NCBI GenBank assembly: GCA_027618475.1
Contig: JAQCEJ010000030.1
Coordinates: forward strand, 1-55,480
Source: Planctomycetota bacterium
Lineage (GTDB): Bacteria; Planctomycetota; Planctomycetia; Planctomycetales; Planctomycetaceae
Direction of reading: 5' to 3'
DNA: 55,480 bases
Part shown: positions 45,249 to 53,844 of the stretch, one piece after another
Numbering within the stretch: the stretch's first letter is position 1
Layout of the letters: each line of letters opens with the position of its first letter
Program-made: the position numbers and the translations under genes
Notes under the pieces: generated by a model
The model's database searches: none
Told to the model about the DNA's origin: nothing
Seen by the model: the letters and a program-made list of their open reading frames with translations, nothing else

Positions 45249-46538
45249 ATGCTCGATCGACGCACATTTTTAGGAGCGATGGGTGCCGGGCTTGCCGCCG
45301 GGCGATTGATATCGCCTGCCACTTCGGCGCAAGGAGCAGAATCCGATAATCAGAAACGCAAACGTCTTGCCGTCGTCACGACCGAATGGCGCTACCTCAA
45401 TCACGCCTGGCATATGGCCGAACGGTTTCTGGTCGGGTATCCCAGCAACGGCAGCTGGCATCATCCTCCCCTCGACGTCGTGACGGCCTATGTCGATCAG
45501 TTTCCCGACAACGATCTGGCGAGACAGCGATCGGAGGAATTCGGGTTCCCGATTTATCCATCGATCGCCGAAGCCCTTCGCTGCGGCGGCGACATGCTTG
45601 CCGTCGACGCCGTGCTGATCATCGGCGAACATGGGAACTATCCGAAGAATGAATTCCAGCAGACGCAGTACCCACGATACGAATTTTTCAAACACGTGAC
45701 CGACGTCTTCCGCGAGGATGGCCGGGCGCTGCCGATCTTTAACGATAAGCATCTCTCGTGGAAATGGGAGTGGGCGAAAGAAATGGTCGACATCTCGCGC
45801 GAGCTCGATTTCGGTTTCGCTGCGGGCTCGTCGCTGCCCGTGACGTGGCGGATGCCCTCGATCGATATGCCCTACGGTGCAGAAGTCGAAGAGATGTTGT
45901 GTGTCGCGATCGGCGGGGTCGACAGTTACGATTTTCATGCCCTCGAAGTGATTCAATGCATGGCCGAACGCCGCAAGGGAGGTGAGACCGGCGTCGTCGC
46001 TGTGCAGGCATTACGCGGCGATGCCGTCTGGAAGGGAATGGACACAGAAAACTGGGACGACGGTGGTTGGGATCCGCAGTTGTTTGAGGCCTGCCTGTCG
46101 CGAAGCCAGACGTTGACTCAGCCCGAGAGTTACAGTCACCGTTACCCGACGGTGGAACAGATTCGCGAATGGGTGATGAATCCCCTTTCATACCGCATCG
46201 AATACGCCGACGGTACGAAGGCGACCATGCTGATGATGAACGGACTCGTCGACGATTTCACGTTCGCTGCTCGATTGAAGGGAGAAAGCGAACCGCTTTC
46301 GACGTTGTTCTATCTCCCGCCGCGGCCGAATGTGTCGTACTCGGCCGAGCTTATGTCGAAAGCCGAAGCAACATTCATGACGGGAAAAGCTCCCTGCCCG
46401 ATCGAACGGACATTGTTGACATCGGGACTGGTGGAAGCCGGTTGTCGATCGTTAGGAACGGGGCAGAAGCGACTCGAAACACCGCATCTCGATGTGCATT
46501 ACACAGCGCCGAAGAAATCGACGTTCGCACGGTCGTGA
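45249..46538 (+). CDS. Tat-exported protein of unknown function
   Basis: 429-aa protein with a twin-arginine signal (DRRTFLGAMGAGLAAGRL) and mature body rich in WRYLNHAWHMAERFLVGY, DVVTAYVDQFPDNDLAR, NDKHLSWKWEWAKEMVD and MPYGAEVEEMLCVAIGG motifs. The regularly spaced histidine, aspartate and tryptophan residues look enzyme-like, but no family is recognised by eye. AAAGGA at 45236-45241 lies 7 nt before the ATG. It lies between a lone MoxR gene and a large palindrome at its 3' side. Confidence 0.75.
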   Translation: MLDRRTFLGAMGAGLAAGRLISPATSAQGAESDNQKRKRLAVVTTEWRYLNHAWHMAERFLVGYPSNGSWHHPPLDVVTAYVDQFPDNDLARQRSEEFGFPIYPSIAEALRCGGDMLAVDAVLIIGEHGNYPKNEFQQTQYPRYEFFKHVTDVFREDGRALPIFNDKHLSWKWEWAKEMVDISRELDFGFAAGSSLPVTWRMPSIDMPYGAEVEEMLCVAIGGVDSYDFHALEVIQCMAERRKGGETGVVAVQALRGDAVWKGMDTENWDDGGWDPQLFEACLSRSQTLTQPESYSHRYPTVEQIREWVMNPLSYRIEYADGTKATMLMMNGLVDDFTFAARLKGESEPLSTLFYLPPRPNVSYSAELMSKAEATFMTGKAPCPIERTLLTSGLVEAGCRSLGTGQKRLETPHLDVHYTAPKKSTFARS

Positions 46539-46549
46539 TTCTTCTCTTT

Positions 46550-46729
46550 CACCCTCTCCCTCTGGGAGAGGGCCGGGGTGAGGGTGCCTTTGAAGAAAAG
46601 GATGAAGGCGGAAGGATGAGTCAGAAAAAAGGCATTTGATATTCCTTCTGACTCACCCCTCATAATTCATCCTTTGTCTTAAAATCCCCCTCATCCGGCC
46701 TGCGGCCACCTTCTCCCAGGGGGAGAAGG
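46550..46729. repeat. Nested palindromes between convergent genes
   Basis: Three structures lie in this gap. (1) CCCTCTCCC/GGGAGAGGG at 46552-46572 with a 3-nt loop. (2) Nested perfect 10-bp inverted repeats: AAAGGATGAA (46597-46606) with TTCATCCTTT (46666-46675), and inside it TGAGTCAGAA (46617-46626) with TTCTGACTCA (46646-46655), each separated by a 10-nt internal loop. (3) CCTTCTCCC/GGGAGAAGG at 46709-46729 plus GGCC-TGC-GGCC. Elements 1 and 3 have related sequence in opposite orientation. The region probably stops transcription from both sides. Confidence 0.8.
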
Positions 46730-46735
46730 GAAAAT

Positions 46736-47170
46736 TTAGCCGACCTTCGCGGCGACACAGGTGAATTCCAATCTAACGGCGACGTCGTTACCGACGCTGA
46801 TTTTTCCGGTCAGCAAATACGCCGATGAGATCACCTCAGTCAGTTTGACCTCCAACCGAATCGAATCGCCCGGTCGCACCATCCGTCGAAATTTGACGTT
46901 GTTCACCCGCGTGACGACAGGGACCGCATCATCAGTGACGGGATGGTTTTTCGCGATCAGAATCGCCCCGGCCTGAAACGCCGCTTCGCAGAGGAGCACG
47001 CCCGGAAAGATGGGAAACTCAGGATAATGCCCCGCAAACACCGGTAACTGTGGATCGAGGAATTTCTCGGCGACGATCGTTGTCACGGTGATCTCGCTCA
47101 CCGTATCGATCCATAGAAACGGATCGCGATGCGGGATGAGTTTCTGGATGTCGTCGCGTCCCAGTGGCAT
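46736..47170 (-). CDS. FabZ-like 3-hydroxyacyl-ACP dehydratase
   Basis: 144-aa hot-dog-fold dehydratase. Catalytic His48 and Glu62 lie in AGHYPEFPIFPGVLLCEAAFQ, with the LIPHRDPFLWIDT opening. It would remove water from 3-hydroxyacyl-ACP in fatty-acid elongation or a specialised lipid route. AGGAG immediately upstream supports ATG 47170; the longer frame to 47272 runs into the oxidoreductase gene. Only 20 bp separate it from the CrtI-like gene on the same strand, implying a joint pathway. Confidence 0.88.
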   Translation of the reverse strand: MPLGRDDIQKLIPHRDPFLWIDTVSEITVTTIVAEKFLDPQLPVFAGHYPEFPIFPGVLLCEAAFQAGAILIAKNHPVTDDAVPVVTRVNNVKFRRMVRPGDSIRLEVKLTEVISSAYLLTGKISVGNDVAVRLEFTCVAAKVG

Positions 47171-47190
47171 GTCTCTCCTCTCAATGGATT

Positions 47191-48618
47191 TCACACCCGC
47201 GTCGACGCCAGCGTCAGGTATTTGTCGACGTCGTTTGAAACGATCACGCCGTAGTTCACGGCTCCCAACCAACCCGACATGATGATGCCGACCGAACCGG
47301 CGTGGTACAGACCGGCGATTTGTTCGGGGAGCCCCTTGCTGATCTTAAGTCCTTCGAACTTCGTGCCGAAGCTCGCGCCATGTGCATGCCGGGTATAATG
47401 CTGAAACGTTCGGGGCGTCGAGGCTTCGACGTGGTCGAGTTTCTGCCGGACTCCCGGAACGTATTGATCGAGGCAGTCGAGCGTTGTTTCAATCAGATCC
47501 TGCTTGGCGGCTTGATAGTCCTCTTCACTGAGACTCGCCCAGTCGCTGTAGTTGGCGTTCGTCGATGAGACGATCAGATATCGATCGCTGCCGGGACGAA
47601 TCGACGGATAATAGAACGAAAACGTCCGGCTGCTGACGTGCCGACTGAGCATGGCGTCGATGTCGAACCCTTTGTGCTCGGAGTGAAATAAGAGGTCGCC
47701 GACATAATCGAATTCTTCCCCCGGTTTGAGGGCGATATAAACCTGGCAACTGCTGTTGTTGAGGCGGACAGCCCGTGCTTCATCGAAAAACTCTGTGTCG
47801 AAATGTTCGGGTCCAACGAGATTCGTGACAGTCGTTTTGATATTGGCGTTCGACAGCACCGCCTTGCAACGGATGGTCTTGCCGTTGACGACCACTCCCT
47901 GCACGACGCGATCGGGAGAAACCACAATTTTCTCGACGAGGCAACGGATGCGAATGTCGACGCCGTTTTTCGTCATCTCGGCTTTCATCTGATTGACGAG
48001 ATGATCGGTCCCCCCCTGAAAGGTAAAGACTCCCTTGCTCATAAAATTCGAAAACACGATGCCGTAGGTGATGGCGGGGTCTTCGAGCGTCGAACCGTTG
48101 GCGTAGGTGATCGGTTCCATCAGCAGGCGGACGACGTCGTCGCGGCCGGGGAAGAATTCGTCGAACAGTTCGCGGGTGGTTTTGTCCTGATCGTCGTAAA
48201 AATTCATCTGCCGGGCGGCGTCGAAAAATCGATCGACGGTCGCCGGTTCGATGCGGAATTTGTCGATCAGCAGTCGGGTGAAGTCGTCGCGGTTAAAGGT
48301 CGTCTGCAACGAGAACTGCGGGTTTTCGAAGCGAATCCCTTTGAGTTGCACGATCGACTCGGCGATTTCAGGCGTCCAGTATTTGCGGCAACTTTTGATC
48401 ATGCCGATGGGAAAACCGTGCAGCGAGATATCGAAGATATGTCCGCCGCGACGTTTGAACCATGTCGCCATACCCCCCAGCTGGTAATGATGTTCGAGCA
48501 ACAGCACCGAATACCCGGCCCGCGCAAGGGTATTGGCCGAAGTCAGGCCGGCGAGTCCGCTGCCGATGACGATGACGTCGTATTCGTCGTTTGCGTTTTT
48601 CAGAAAATCTTTAGTCAT
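47191..48618 (-). CDS. FAD-dependent phytoene-desaturase-like oxidoreductase (CrtI family)
   Basis: 475-aa flavoprotein. Rossmann GxGxxG at G19/G21/G24 ([11 protein letters not shown]), followed by the [13 protein letters not shown] motif and, at the C-terminus, a [25 protein letters not shown]-binding end. Such enzymes desaturate or isomerise polyenes/carotenoids, or reduce ring systems. Its tight pairing with a FabZ-like gene points to lipid or polyene work rather than carotenoid work, since no other carotenoid gene is near. A 16-bp perfect hairpin lies about 120 bp upstream of its start. Confidence 0.88.
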   Translation of the reverse strand: MTKDFLKNANDEYDVIVIGSGLAGLTSANTLARAGYSVLLLEHHYQLGGMATWFKRRGGHIFDISLHGFPIGMIKSCRKYWTPEIAESIVQLKGIRFENPQFSLQTTFNRDDFTRLLIDKFRIEPATVDRFFDAARQMNFYDDQDKTTRELFDEFFPGRDDVVRLLMEPITYANGSTLEDPAITYGIVFSNFMSKGVFTFQGGTDHLVNQMKAEMTKNGVDIRIRCLVEKIVVSPDRVVQGVVVNGKTIRCKAVLSNANIKTTVTNLVGPEHFDTEFFDEARAVRLNNSSCQVYIALKPGEEFDYVGDLLFHSEHKGFDIDAMLSRHVSSRTFSFYYPSIRPGSDRYLIVSSTNANYSDWASLSEEDYQAAKQDLIETTLDCLDQYVPGVRQKLDHVEASTPRTFQHYTRHAHGASFGTKFEGLKISKGLPEQIAGLYHAGSVGIIMSGWLGAVNYGVIVSNDVDKYLTLASTRV

Positions 48619-48738
48619 GCCTGTCGATCAACTCGTTCACGGTGTCCTGGTCGCGAGACCTTTGTTGTACACATGCGTCTCCTTCCGACGGAGAAACTCA
48701 TCACCCGTTCGGCCGGAATCCGCATCATGAACAGATTT

Positions 48739-48779
48739 GTCTCGAAGGGCAAGAGTGTCGCATTCTTGCCCTTCGAGAC
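48739..48779. repeat. 16-bp perfect hairpin in divergent spacer
   Basis: GTCTCGAAGGGCAAGA (48739-48754) and its exact reverse complement (48764-48779) flank a 9-nt loop. No T-tract follows on either strand, so it is not a standard terminator. It could be a leader structure for the leftward oxidoreductase gene. Confidence 0.65.
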
Positions 48780-48833
48780 CTTCTCCGAAACCCGCCGGTA
48801 TGACGCGGTCCATCGTCGGGCATCCGAGCGATC

Positions 48834-48863
48834 TTGACACGTTTACTAATTTCTTAGTAAAAA
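48834..48863 (+). promoter_or_regulatory. Promoter with a palindromic operator for the prepilin-blaI genes
   Basis: TTGACA (48834-48839), 18-bp spacer, TAAAAA (48858-48863) form a promoter. Between the boxes lies the perfect palindrome TTTACTAA-N4-TTAGTAAA (48842-48861). BlaI/MecI/CopY-family repressors bind palindromes at such positions, and a BlaI-family gene is the second gene downstream. The site is inferred from symmetry and position. Confidence 0.6.
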
Positions 48864-48905
48864 CACCGCGTCACGGATGACACGCAGGGGAGAGGTTTTC
48901 TAAAA

Positions 48906-49805
48906 ATGAGATCTGTGTCAGGTTATCGACGACGCAGCCGGAACGTCTTACGCTCTTCATGTATTGCCGCTGAGGTGACTCGCTTCCGCCGCGGGTTTAC
49001 CATTCTCGAATTGCTGACGGTCTTCGGCATCGTCAGCACGCTGGCCGCTCTGTTCCTCTCTGCGATAGGATCGGTGCGCGAATCAGCCCGCCGGTTGCAG
49101 TGTACTAATCAGCTCAAGCAGATCGGTTTGGCGTTACATAATTATCACGACCAATTCCGTTGCTTTCCAATGGGTCTGCAATACGAACGCACCCTTCAAT
49201 CCGCCTACGGCTGGTCGGTTCCGCTGCTACCGTTCCTTGAACAGCGTGCCGTCTACGATACCATCGATCGCAATCAGACGCTCGGCGATCCGGTGAATGC
49301 TTCAGCACGCGAGCGGACGCTCGCGTTGTTTTTGTGTCCGTCGGACATCATCACACCGACGTTCACCTTGTACGAAGAAGACGAAGCAACGCTGGTGACA
49401 ACCCCTCTTGTCGATTTGCCGACGGCAAATTACGTCGGTGTGTTCGGAACTCTGGAACCTGACGAACTCGATCCCTATCAGGAAGGGGATGGTGCCTTCT
49501 TGCATTTTCGACCGACAAATTTCGCGGAATTCACTCGCGGATTAAACAATACGATCATCATCGGCGAGCGCATGATGGCACGCGTACCGTCAACCTGGCT
49601 CGGCGTCGACGTACACGGTGAAGATGCGGAATGCAGGCTGCTCGGCAACGCTTTCACCTCTCCCAACTGCGAAGTGTGCGACGAATGCGAATTCGACAGC
49701 CGGCATGCGGGAGGAGCCAATTTCCTCTGGGGAGACGGTCGCGTTCAATTTGTTTCTTCGAGTATCGATAGCGGAGTTTATCAGCAATTGTCCAAACGCC
49801 GGTGA
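48906..49805 (+). CDS. DUF1559 prepilin-like protein
   Basis: 299-aa DUF1559 protein with an unusually long basic leader (29 residues) before the predicted prepilin cleavage G30|F31 (RRGFTILELL, E35). The hydrophobic helix and the SARRLQCTNQLKQIGLALHNYHD block are typical. The C-terminus has an NFLWGDGRVQFVSSSID motif and a CEVCDEC cysteine cluster, which may bind metal. It is the first gene of a unit with blaI; GGGGAGAGG precedes the ATG. The promoter overlaps a probable BlaI operator. Confidence 0.88.
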   Translation: MRSVSGYRRRSRNVLRSSCIAAEVTRFRRGFTILELLTVFGIVSTLAALFLSAIGSVRESARRLQCTNQLKQIGLALHNYHDQFRCFPMGLQYERTLQSAYGWSVPLLPFLEQRAVYDTIDRNQTLGDPVNASARERTLALFLCPSDIITPTFTLYEEDEATLVTTPLVDLPTANYVGVFGTLEPDELDPYQEGDGAFLHFRPTNFAEFTRGLNNTIIIGERMMARVPSTWLGVDVHGEDAECRLLGNAFTSPNCEVCDECEFDSRHAGGANFLWGDGRVQFVSSSIDSGVYQQLSKRR

Positions 49806-49850
49806 CAGTCGTTTTCCTTGGCGATGGCAGATTGCAACGAAGGGTGAGTT

Positions 49851-50225
49851 ATGAAGGAGTTTCATCTGACAAAATGCGAACGAGAAGTTATGGACGTCGT
49901 CTGGAAACTGGGAAGTGCCACCGTTCAGGAAGTCGTTGATGCACTCCCTCGCGACCTGGCATACACGACCGTCATGACCACGTTGAAAATTCTGACTGAA
50001 AAGCGAAAAGCCGTCACCAAACGAAAGGTCGGGCGTGCTTTTGTTTACGAAGCCGCGGTCGCTCGCGAAGACGTGCAGAAGAGCATGGCGAGTGAACTGA
50101 CGAAGTCGTTGTTCGACGGTTCCATTAAATCGCTGGTCTTGAGCCTGATTGACGAAAACTCGATGACCCAGTCCGATATCGACGAACTCCGTGACGCCAT
50201 TGCCGCTGTGGAGGAAAAAAAATGA
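49851..50225 (+). CDS. BlaI/MecI/CopY family transcriptional repressor
   Basis: 124-aa winged-helix repressor: LTKCEREVMDVVWKLGSATVQEVVDAL is the N-terminal DNA-binding part with the AYTTVMTTLKILTEKRKAV recognition helix/wing, and LSLIDENSMTQSDIDELRDAI the dimerisation end. These repressors are usually inactivated by cleavage when a BlaR1/MecR1 (M56) sensor senses beta-lactam or another signal. The following overlapping gene is a broken M56 remnant, so control may now be constitutive or use another protease. Confidence 0.93.
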   Translation: MKEFHLTKCEREVMDVVWKLGSATVQEVVDALPRDLAYTTVMTTLKILTEKRKAVTKRKVGRAFVYEAAVAREDVQKSMASELTKSLFDGSIKSLVLSLIDENSMTQSDIDELRDAIAAVEEKK

Positions 50226-50561
50226 CGTCGACGCAGTTTCTCGAATTGTTCGCATCGCTGACGCTGCAATTAACGATCGTGGTTTTCGTGACGCATTGGA
50301 CTCGTACAGCGCGCTCACAACGATCATCGACTTTGCATGTGAAAAGAGCGTCGCGTGTTGTCGGCCATCGGGGTGATCGTCGCGTCGCTGGTGGCCGCGT
50401 GTCTCTGGATACCGCTCGATATGCTGGCCTCTCCCCGGTCGCAATGGTCCCCCTGGCCGAAATGGTCATCCGCCGTGCTTCACGACGTCGGTGTGCACAC
50501 CCCCGACTTTGACGTGTTCGATCATGATCTCAATGAAATCGTTGGATTTGAAGATAACTAA
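50222..50561 (+). pseudogene. Decayed BlaR1/M56-type membrane sensor (N-terminal remnant)
   Basis: The frame starts at ATG 50222 (overlapping blaI by ATGA) with one TM helix (FASLTLQLTIVVFVTHW) and then turns random. Skipping the A at 50300 opens the next frame, LVQRAHNDHRLCM, followed by a TGA (50340-50342), then KERRVLSAIGVIVASLVAAC, a second TM helix, to a stop at 50559-50561. One frameshift, one stop and a missing peptidase domain (HExxH) mark a decayed M56/BlaR1 gene. No alternative intact gene was found. Confidence 0.6.
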
Positions 50562-50588
50562 ATCTCCCCTCCTCGGACGGAAACTGTT

Positions 50589-52646
50589 ATGACGATACCC
50601 CTGATGACAACACGAAGGTCAAATTCGGACGAGAGCCAACCGACGTCGAGCCGGTTTTCTTCCAATACTCGAATCGCTCGCAAGATCGCTTCTTTGTTGG
50701 GGCCTTACTGTGTCGTATTTCTGATCGCCCTGGCTTGTATCGTCGTCTTCGGTTTATTGCGTGCGTCGTTATTGATCGCCTATGGCGAGGTAGATGAATG
50801 GACAATCGAAACTCTGGCCGAAGTATTCTGGCTGGGGTTGCGATTTGATCTGCTCGTGGCATTTTGCCTGGTGCTCTGGCAAGCATGGCATGTGGCAATT
50901 GTTCCGCAAAGCCGATTGTTGCGGCCGATCAGCCGCATCTGTCTCGAATGCGAATGGATCATCATCAGTTTGTTTCTGCCGCTGCTGTGCCTTGTGGAAT
51001 GGATCTTCTTCGACGAGTTTCAGTCGCGGCTGAATTACATTGCCATTGAGTATCTCGTTTACCCGACAGAAGTCTGCTGCAATATCTGGGAATCGTATGC
51101 CGTCGTTCCGTGGTGCACGGCGATCCTTCTACTCGGAGGAACGACGTACTACTTTGTTCGTCGTCCGTTGCTCGCCATGATGGCCCAACCCGCATCGACC
51201 CCGCACCGCTGGGGTATCACAGCAGGAATTCTCGCGGCGATTGCCGGGTTGTGGTCGACAACCGATATGGACCATCGCGACGTTTCGAACGATCGGGTTG
51301 CCGTTGAGTGCTCGAACAACGGATTGTACAGCCTCGTCTATTACGCCTGGACGTGCCGCTTCGATTTCAATCAGAACTACATCACGATCAGCGAAAAAGA
51401 AGCGGATCGCGAACTGCGAAAGGCCGTCGTCGGAACACGTGATCGATTGCAGGCGGGTTCACTCAATCCTGTTGATCGAATCGTTTCAGCACAAGAAAAA
51501 CAGCGTCCATGGAATGTCGTGCTGATTCTCGAAGAGAGTTTCGGATCCGATTTTGTGGGTGTTCTTGGGAACAAACAAGGTCTGACGCCGCACTTCGACA
51601 GGCTCTCGCGTGACGCATTGATGTTCGACAACATCTATGCAACCGGCAACCGCACGGCGCGGGCTCTCGAAGCAGTGCTTACGTCGATGCCTCCGTTGCC
51701 GACCGAATCGATTCTTAAGCGAGATCATTCCGACCGCGTTTTCACACTCGCCAATGTTCTTGCCGATCGTGGGTACGAAAGACTGTTCATGACCGGTGGA
51801 CGGGGCATCTTTGACGGCGTCGGCGAGTTTATGACCGACAACGGCTTCAATCATTTCGTCGATCAAGCCGATTTTGACGATCCCTTGTTCGTCAACGCCT
51901 GGGGAGTCAGCGACGAAGATCTCTTCCGCGAATCGCTGGTGCGGATGGATGACCTGCACGCCACGGGCAAACCCTTTTTCGCCACACTCCTGACGGTGTC
52001 GAACCATCGCCCCTACACCTTTCCGGAGGGACGAGTCTCGGATATGCGGCAGACGCGAGAAAATGCCGTCAGGTATGCCGACTGGGCGCTCGGGTATTTT
52101 TTCCGCGAAGCGAAATCGCACGACTTTTACAAGAATACATTGTTCGTCGTGATGGGAGATCACGGCGCCCGGATTTATGGCAGCCAGTTCTTCCCCATGA
52201 AGTCGTATCGTATTCCGGTGTTGATCATTCCTCCCGCAGCGAGCGACGGTCCAGACAATGGGGTGATCAAAGGAACGCGATGTCACACGCTCGCCTGTTC
52301 GCTCGACATCGCGCCGACGATTATGGGACGACTCGGCGGTTCGTACCGTTCGGTCTTTTTCGGTTACGATATTCTCAGGACCAAACCGGAAGAGGGACGA
52401 GCCGTCATGCAGCATAATCACGATGTCGCAGTGCTCGATGCGAACAACCACATGGTTGTTCTCGGCTTCAATCACACAAAACATGGCTTCGTACTCGATC
52501 CCACTCACTTCAAACTCAAAAAATCAAAGCAACCCGACCCGCAACTGTTACTGGAAACTATCGCGTTGTTTCAATCGACATACGAGTTGTATTACGACGA
52601 ACGTTGGTATCCTCAGGCCGCTCAACTCGCGATAATGCCGCAGTAA
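50589..52646 (+). CDS. LTA synthase family sulfatase-like membrane enzyme
   Basis: 685-aa enzyme: five TM helices in the first 230 residues, then an extracytoplasmic alkaline-phosphatase-fold domain. The catalytic features are ILEESFGSDF (metal Glu315/316), GNRTARALE with nucleophile Thr356, and MGDHGAR for the metal site. Family members move phosphoglycerol or phosphoethanolamine to acceptor glycans or lipids. In an organism without teichoic acid, the product could be a substituted periplasmic glucan or lipid; the donor is not identifiable. It starts 28 bp after the decayed sensor gene. Confidence 0.88.
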   Translation: MTIPLMTTRRSNSDESQPTSSRFSSNTRIARKIASLLGPYCVVFLIALACIVVFGLLRASLLIAYGEVDEWTIETLAEVFWLGLRFDLLVAFCLVLWQAWHVAIVPQSRLLRPISRICLECEWIIISLFLPLLCLVEWIFFDEFQSRLNYIAIEYLVYPTEVCCNIWESYAVVPWCTAILLLGGTTYYFVRRPLLAMMAQPASTPHRWGITAGILAAIAGLWSTTDMDHRDVSNDRVAVECSNNGLYSLVYYAWTCRFDFNQNYITISEKEADRELRKAVVGTRDRLQAGSLNPVDRIVSAQEKQRPWNVVLILEESFGSDFVGVLGNKQGLTPHFDRLSRDALMFDNIYATGNRTARALEAVLTSMPPLPTESILKRDHSDRVFTLANVLADRGYERLFMTGGRGIFDGVGEFMTDNGFNHFVDQADFDDPLFVNAWGVSDEDLFRESLVRMDDLHATGKPFFATLLTVSNHRPYTFPEGRVSDMRQTRENAVRYADWALGYFFREAKSHDFYKNTLFVVMGDHGARIYGSQFFPMKSYRIPVLIIPPAASDGPDNGVIKGTRCHTLACSLDIAPTIMGRLGGSYRSVFFGYDILRTKPEEGRAVMQHNHDVAVLDANNHMVVLGFNHTKHGFVLDPTHFKLKKSKQPDPQLLLETIALFQSTYELYYDERWYPQAAQLAIMPQ

Positions 52647-52787
52647 TCGTTTGACGTTACACGTGAGAATCGTCACGATTTCAGCGGTCTACAAAAGCCG
52701 CGCTGATGCGGACGAAAGCCCGGTGTTCTGCTAAGATAGGCCAAACTTCACAATTGACGCCGTACACCGAACCCAGCCTGGCCCGAC

Positions 52788-53825
52788 ATGACTGCTTTTC
52801 AACCGCTCCTTCTCGCCATCGAATCGTCGTGTGACGAAACGGCTGCAGCCGTTATCGCCCGCGATCTTTCGGTTTTGTCGAATGTTGTTGCCTCTCAGGC
52901 GGGTTTACACGAACGCTACGGAGGCGTCGTCCCCGAAGTCGCTTCGCGCGCTCATCTGCAACGAATGCTCCCCGTCATCGACGATGCCCTGAACGCAGCG
53001 GGTGTGACGCTCCAGGATCTGACGGCGATCGCCGTCGCCACCGAACCGGGACTCGTCGGCTCATTGCTGGTCGGGCTCACCGCCGCCAAAACGTTGGCGC
53101 TGACGCTCGATATTCCGCTGGTTCCCGTCAATCACATCGAAGCCCATCTGTTCGCCTGTCGCATGATCGCAGGCCGCGATATCTATCCCGCGATCGGTTT
53201 TGTTGTCAGCGGCGGACATACCAACCTCTATCGTTGCCGCAGCGAAACCGAAGTTGAATTGATCGGCTCGACGATCGACGACGCCGCTGGCGAAGCGTTC
53301 GACAAGGTCGCTGCGATGCTCGGCCTCGACTATCCCGGTGGCCCGTCACTCGAGAAAGCCGCGTTGAATGGCGATCCCCGCGCCGTTTTATTTCCCCGCG
53401 CGTTCCTGCGTGACGACCGACTCGACTTCAGCTTCAGCGGCTTGAAGACGGCGGTTCGGTATGCAATTCATGGCCAACCCAACGCCAAGACCGCTCCACC
53501 GCCGGTCACACCGCAGCGCATTGCCGATCTTTCCGCGAGCGTGCAACAGGCGATCGTCGATATTCTAGTGGCCAAATGCCGACAGGCCTTGAAACAGTCA
53601 GGTCTCCGCCAATTATGTATTGGGGGAGGCGTCGCCGCGAACACACTCTTTCGGTCGCAGTTGGAACTCATGGCCTCCGAAATGCACGCCGAGGTGATCG
53701 TCCCTCCGATGAGCTACTGCACCGACAACGCGGCGATGGGGGCCATCGCCTGGAAACTCCTCGACGCCGGCCGCGTGGGCAACTGGGAAACCGACGTCGT
53801 ACCGGGGTTGGTACGAAAGCGGTGA
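52788..53825 (+). CDS. tsaD: tRNA threonylcarbamoyladenosine synthase TsaD
   Basis: 345-aa universal ASKHA-fold enzyme that completes t6A at position 37 of ANN-decoding tRNAs, with TsaB, TsaC and TsaE. The iron ligands H116 and H120 lie in VNHIEAHLF, the N-terminal SSCDETAAA and the GEAFDKVAAMLGLDYPGGP and SYCTDNAAMGA blocks are intact. Length is normal. Other t6A genes are not in the window. The photolyase gene begins 20 bp downstream, so the two may share a transcript. Confidence 0.95.
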   Translation: MTAFQPLLLAIESSCDETAAAVIARDLSVLSNVVASQAGLHERYGGVVPEVASRAHLQRMLPVIDDALNAAGVTLQDLTAIAVATEPGLVGSLLVGLTAAKTLALTLDIPLVPVNHIEAHLFACRMIAGRDIYPAIGFVVSGGHTNLYRCRSETEVELIGSTIDDAAGEAFDKVAAMLGLDYPGGPSLEKAALNGDPRAVLFPRAFLRDDRLDFSFSGLKTAVRYAIHGQPNAKTAPPPVTPQRIADLSASVQQAIVDILVAKCRQALKQSGLRQLCIGGGVAANTLFRSQLELMASEMHAEVIVPPMSYCTDNAAMGAIAWKLLDAGRVGNWETDVVPGLVRKR

Positions 53826-53844
53826 TAAAAAAGAAAGGAGTACC

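Noticed and set aside
47803..48837. 344-codon rightward frame opposite the CrtI-like gene
   Set aside because: Antisense shadow; the minus strand has intact FAD motifs.
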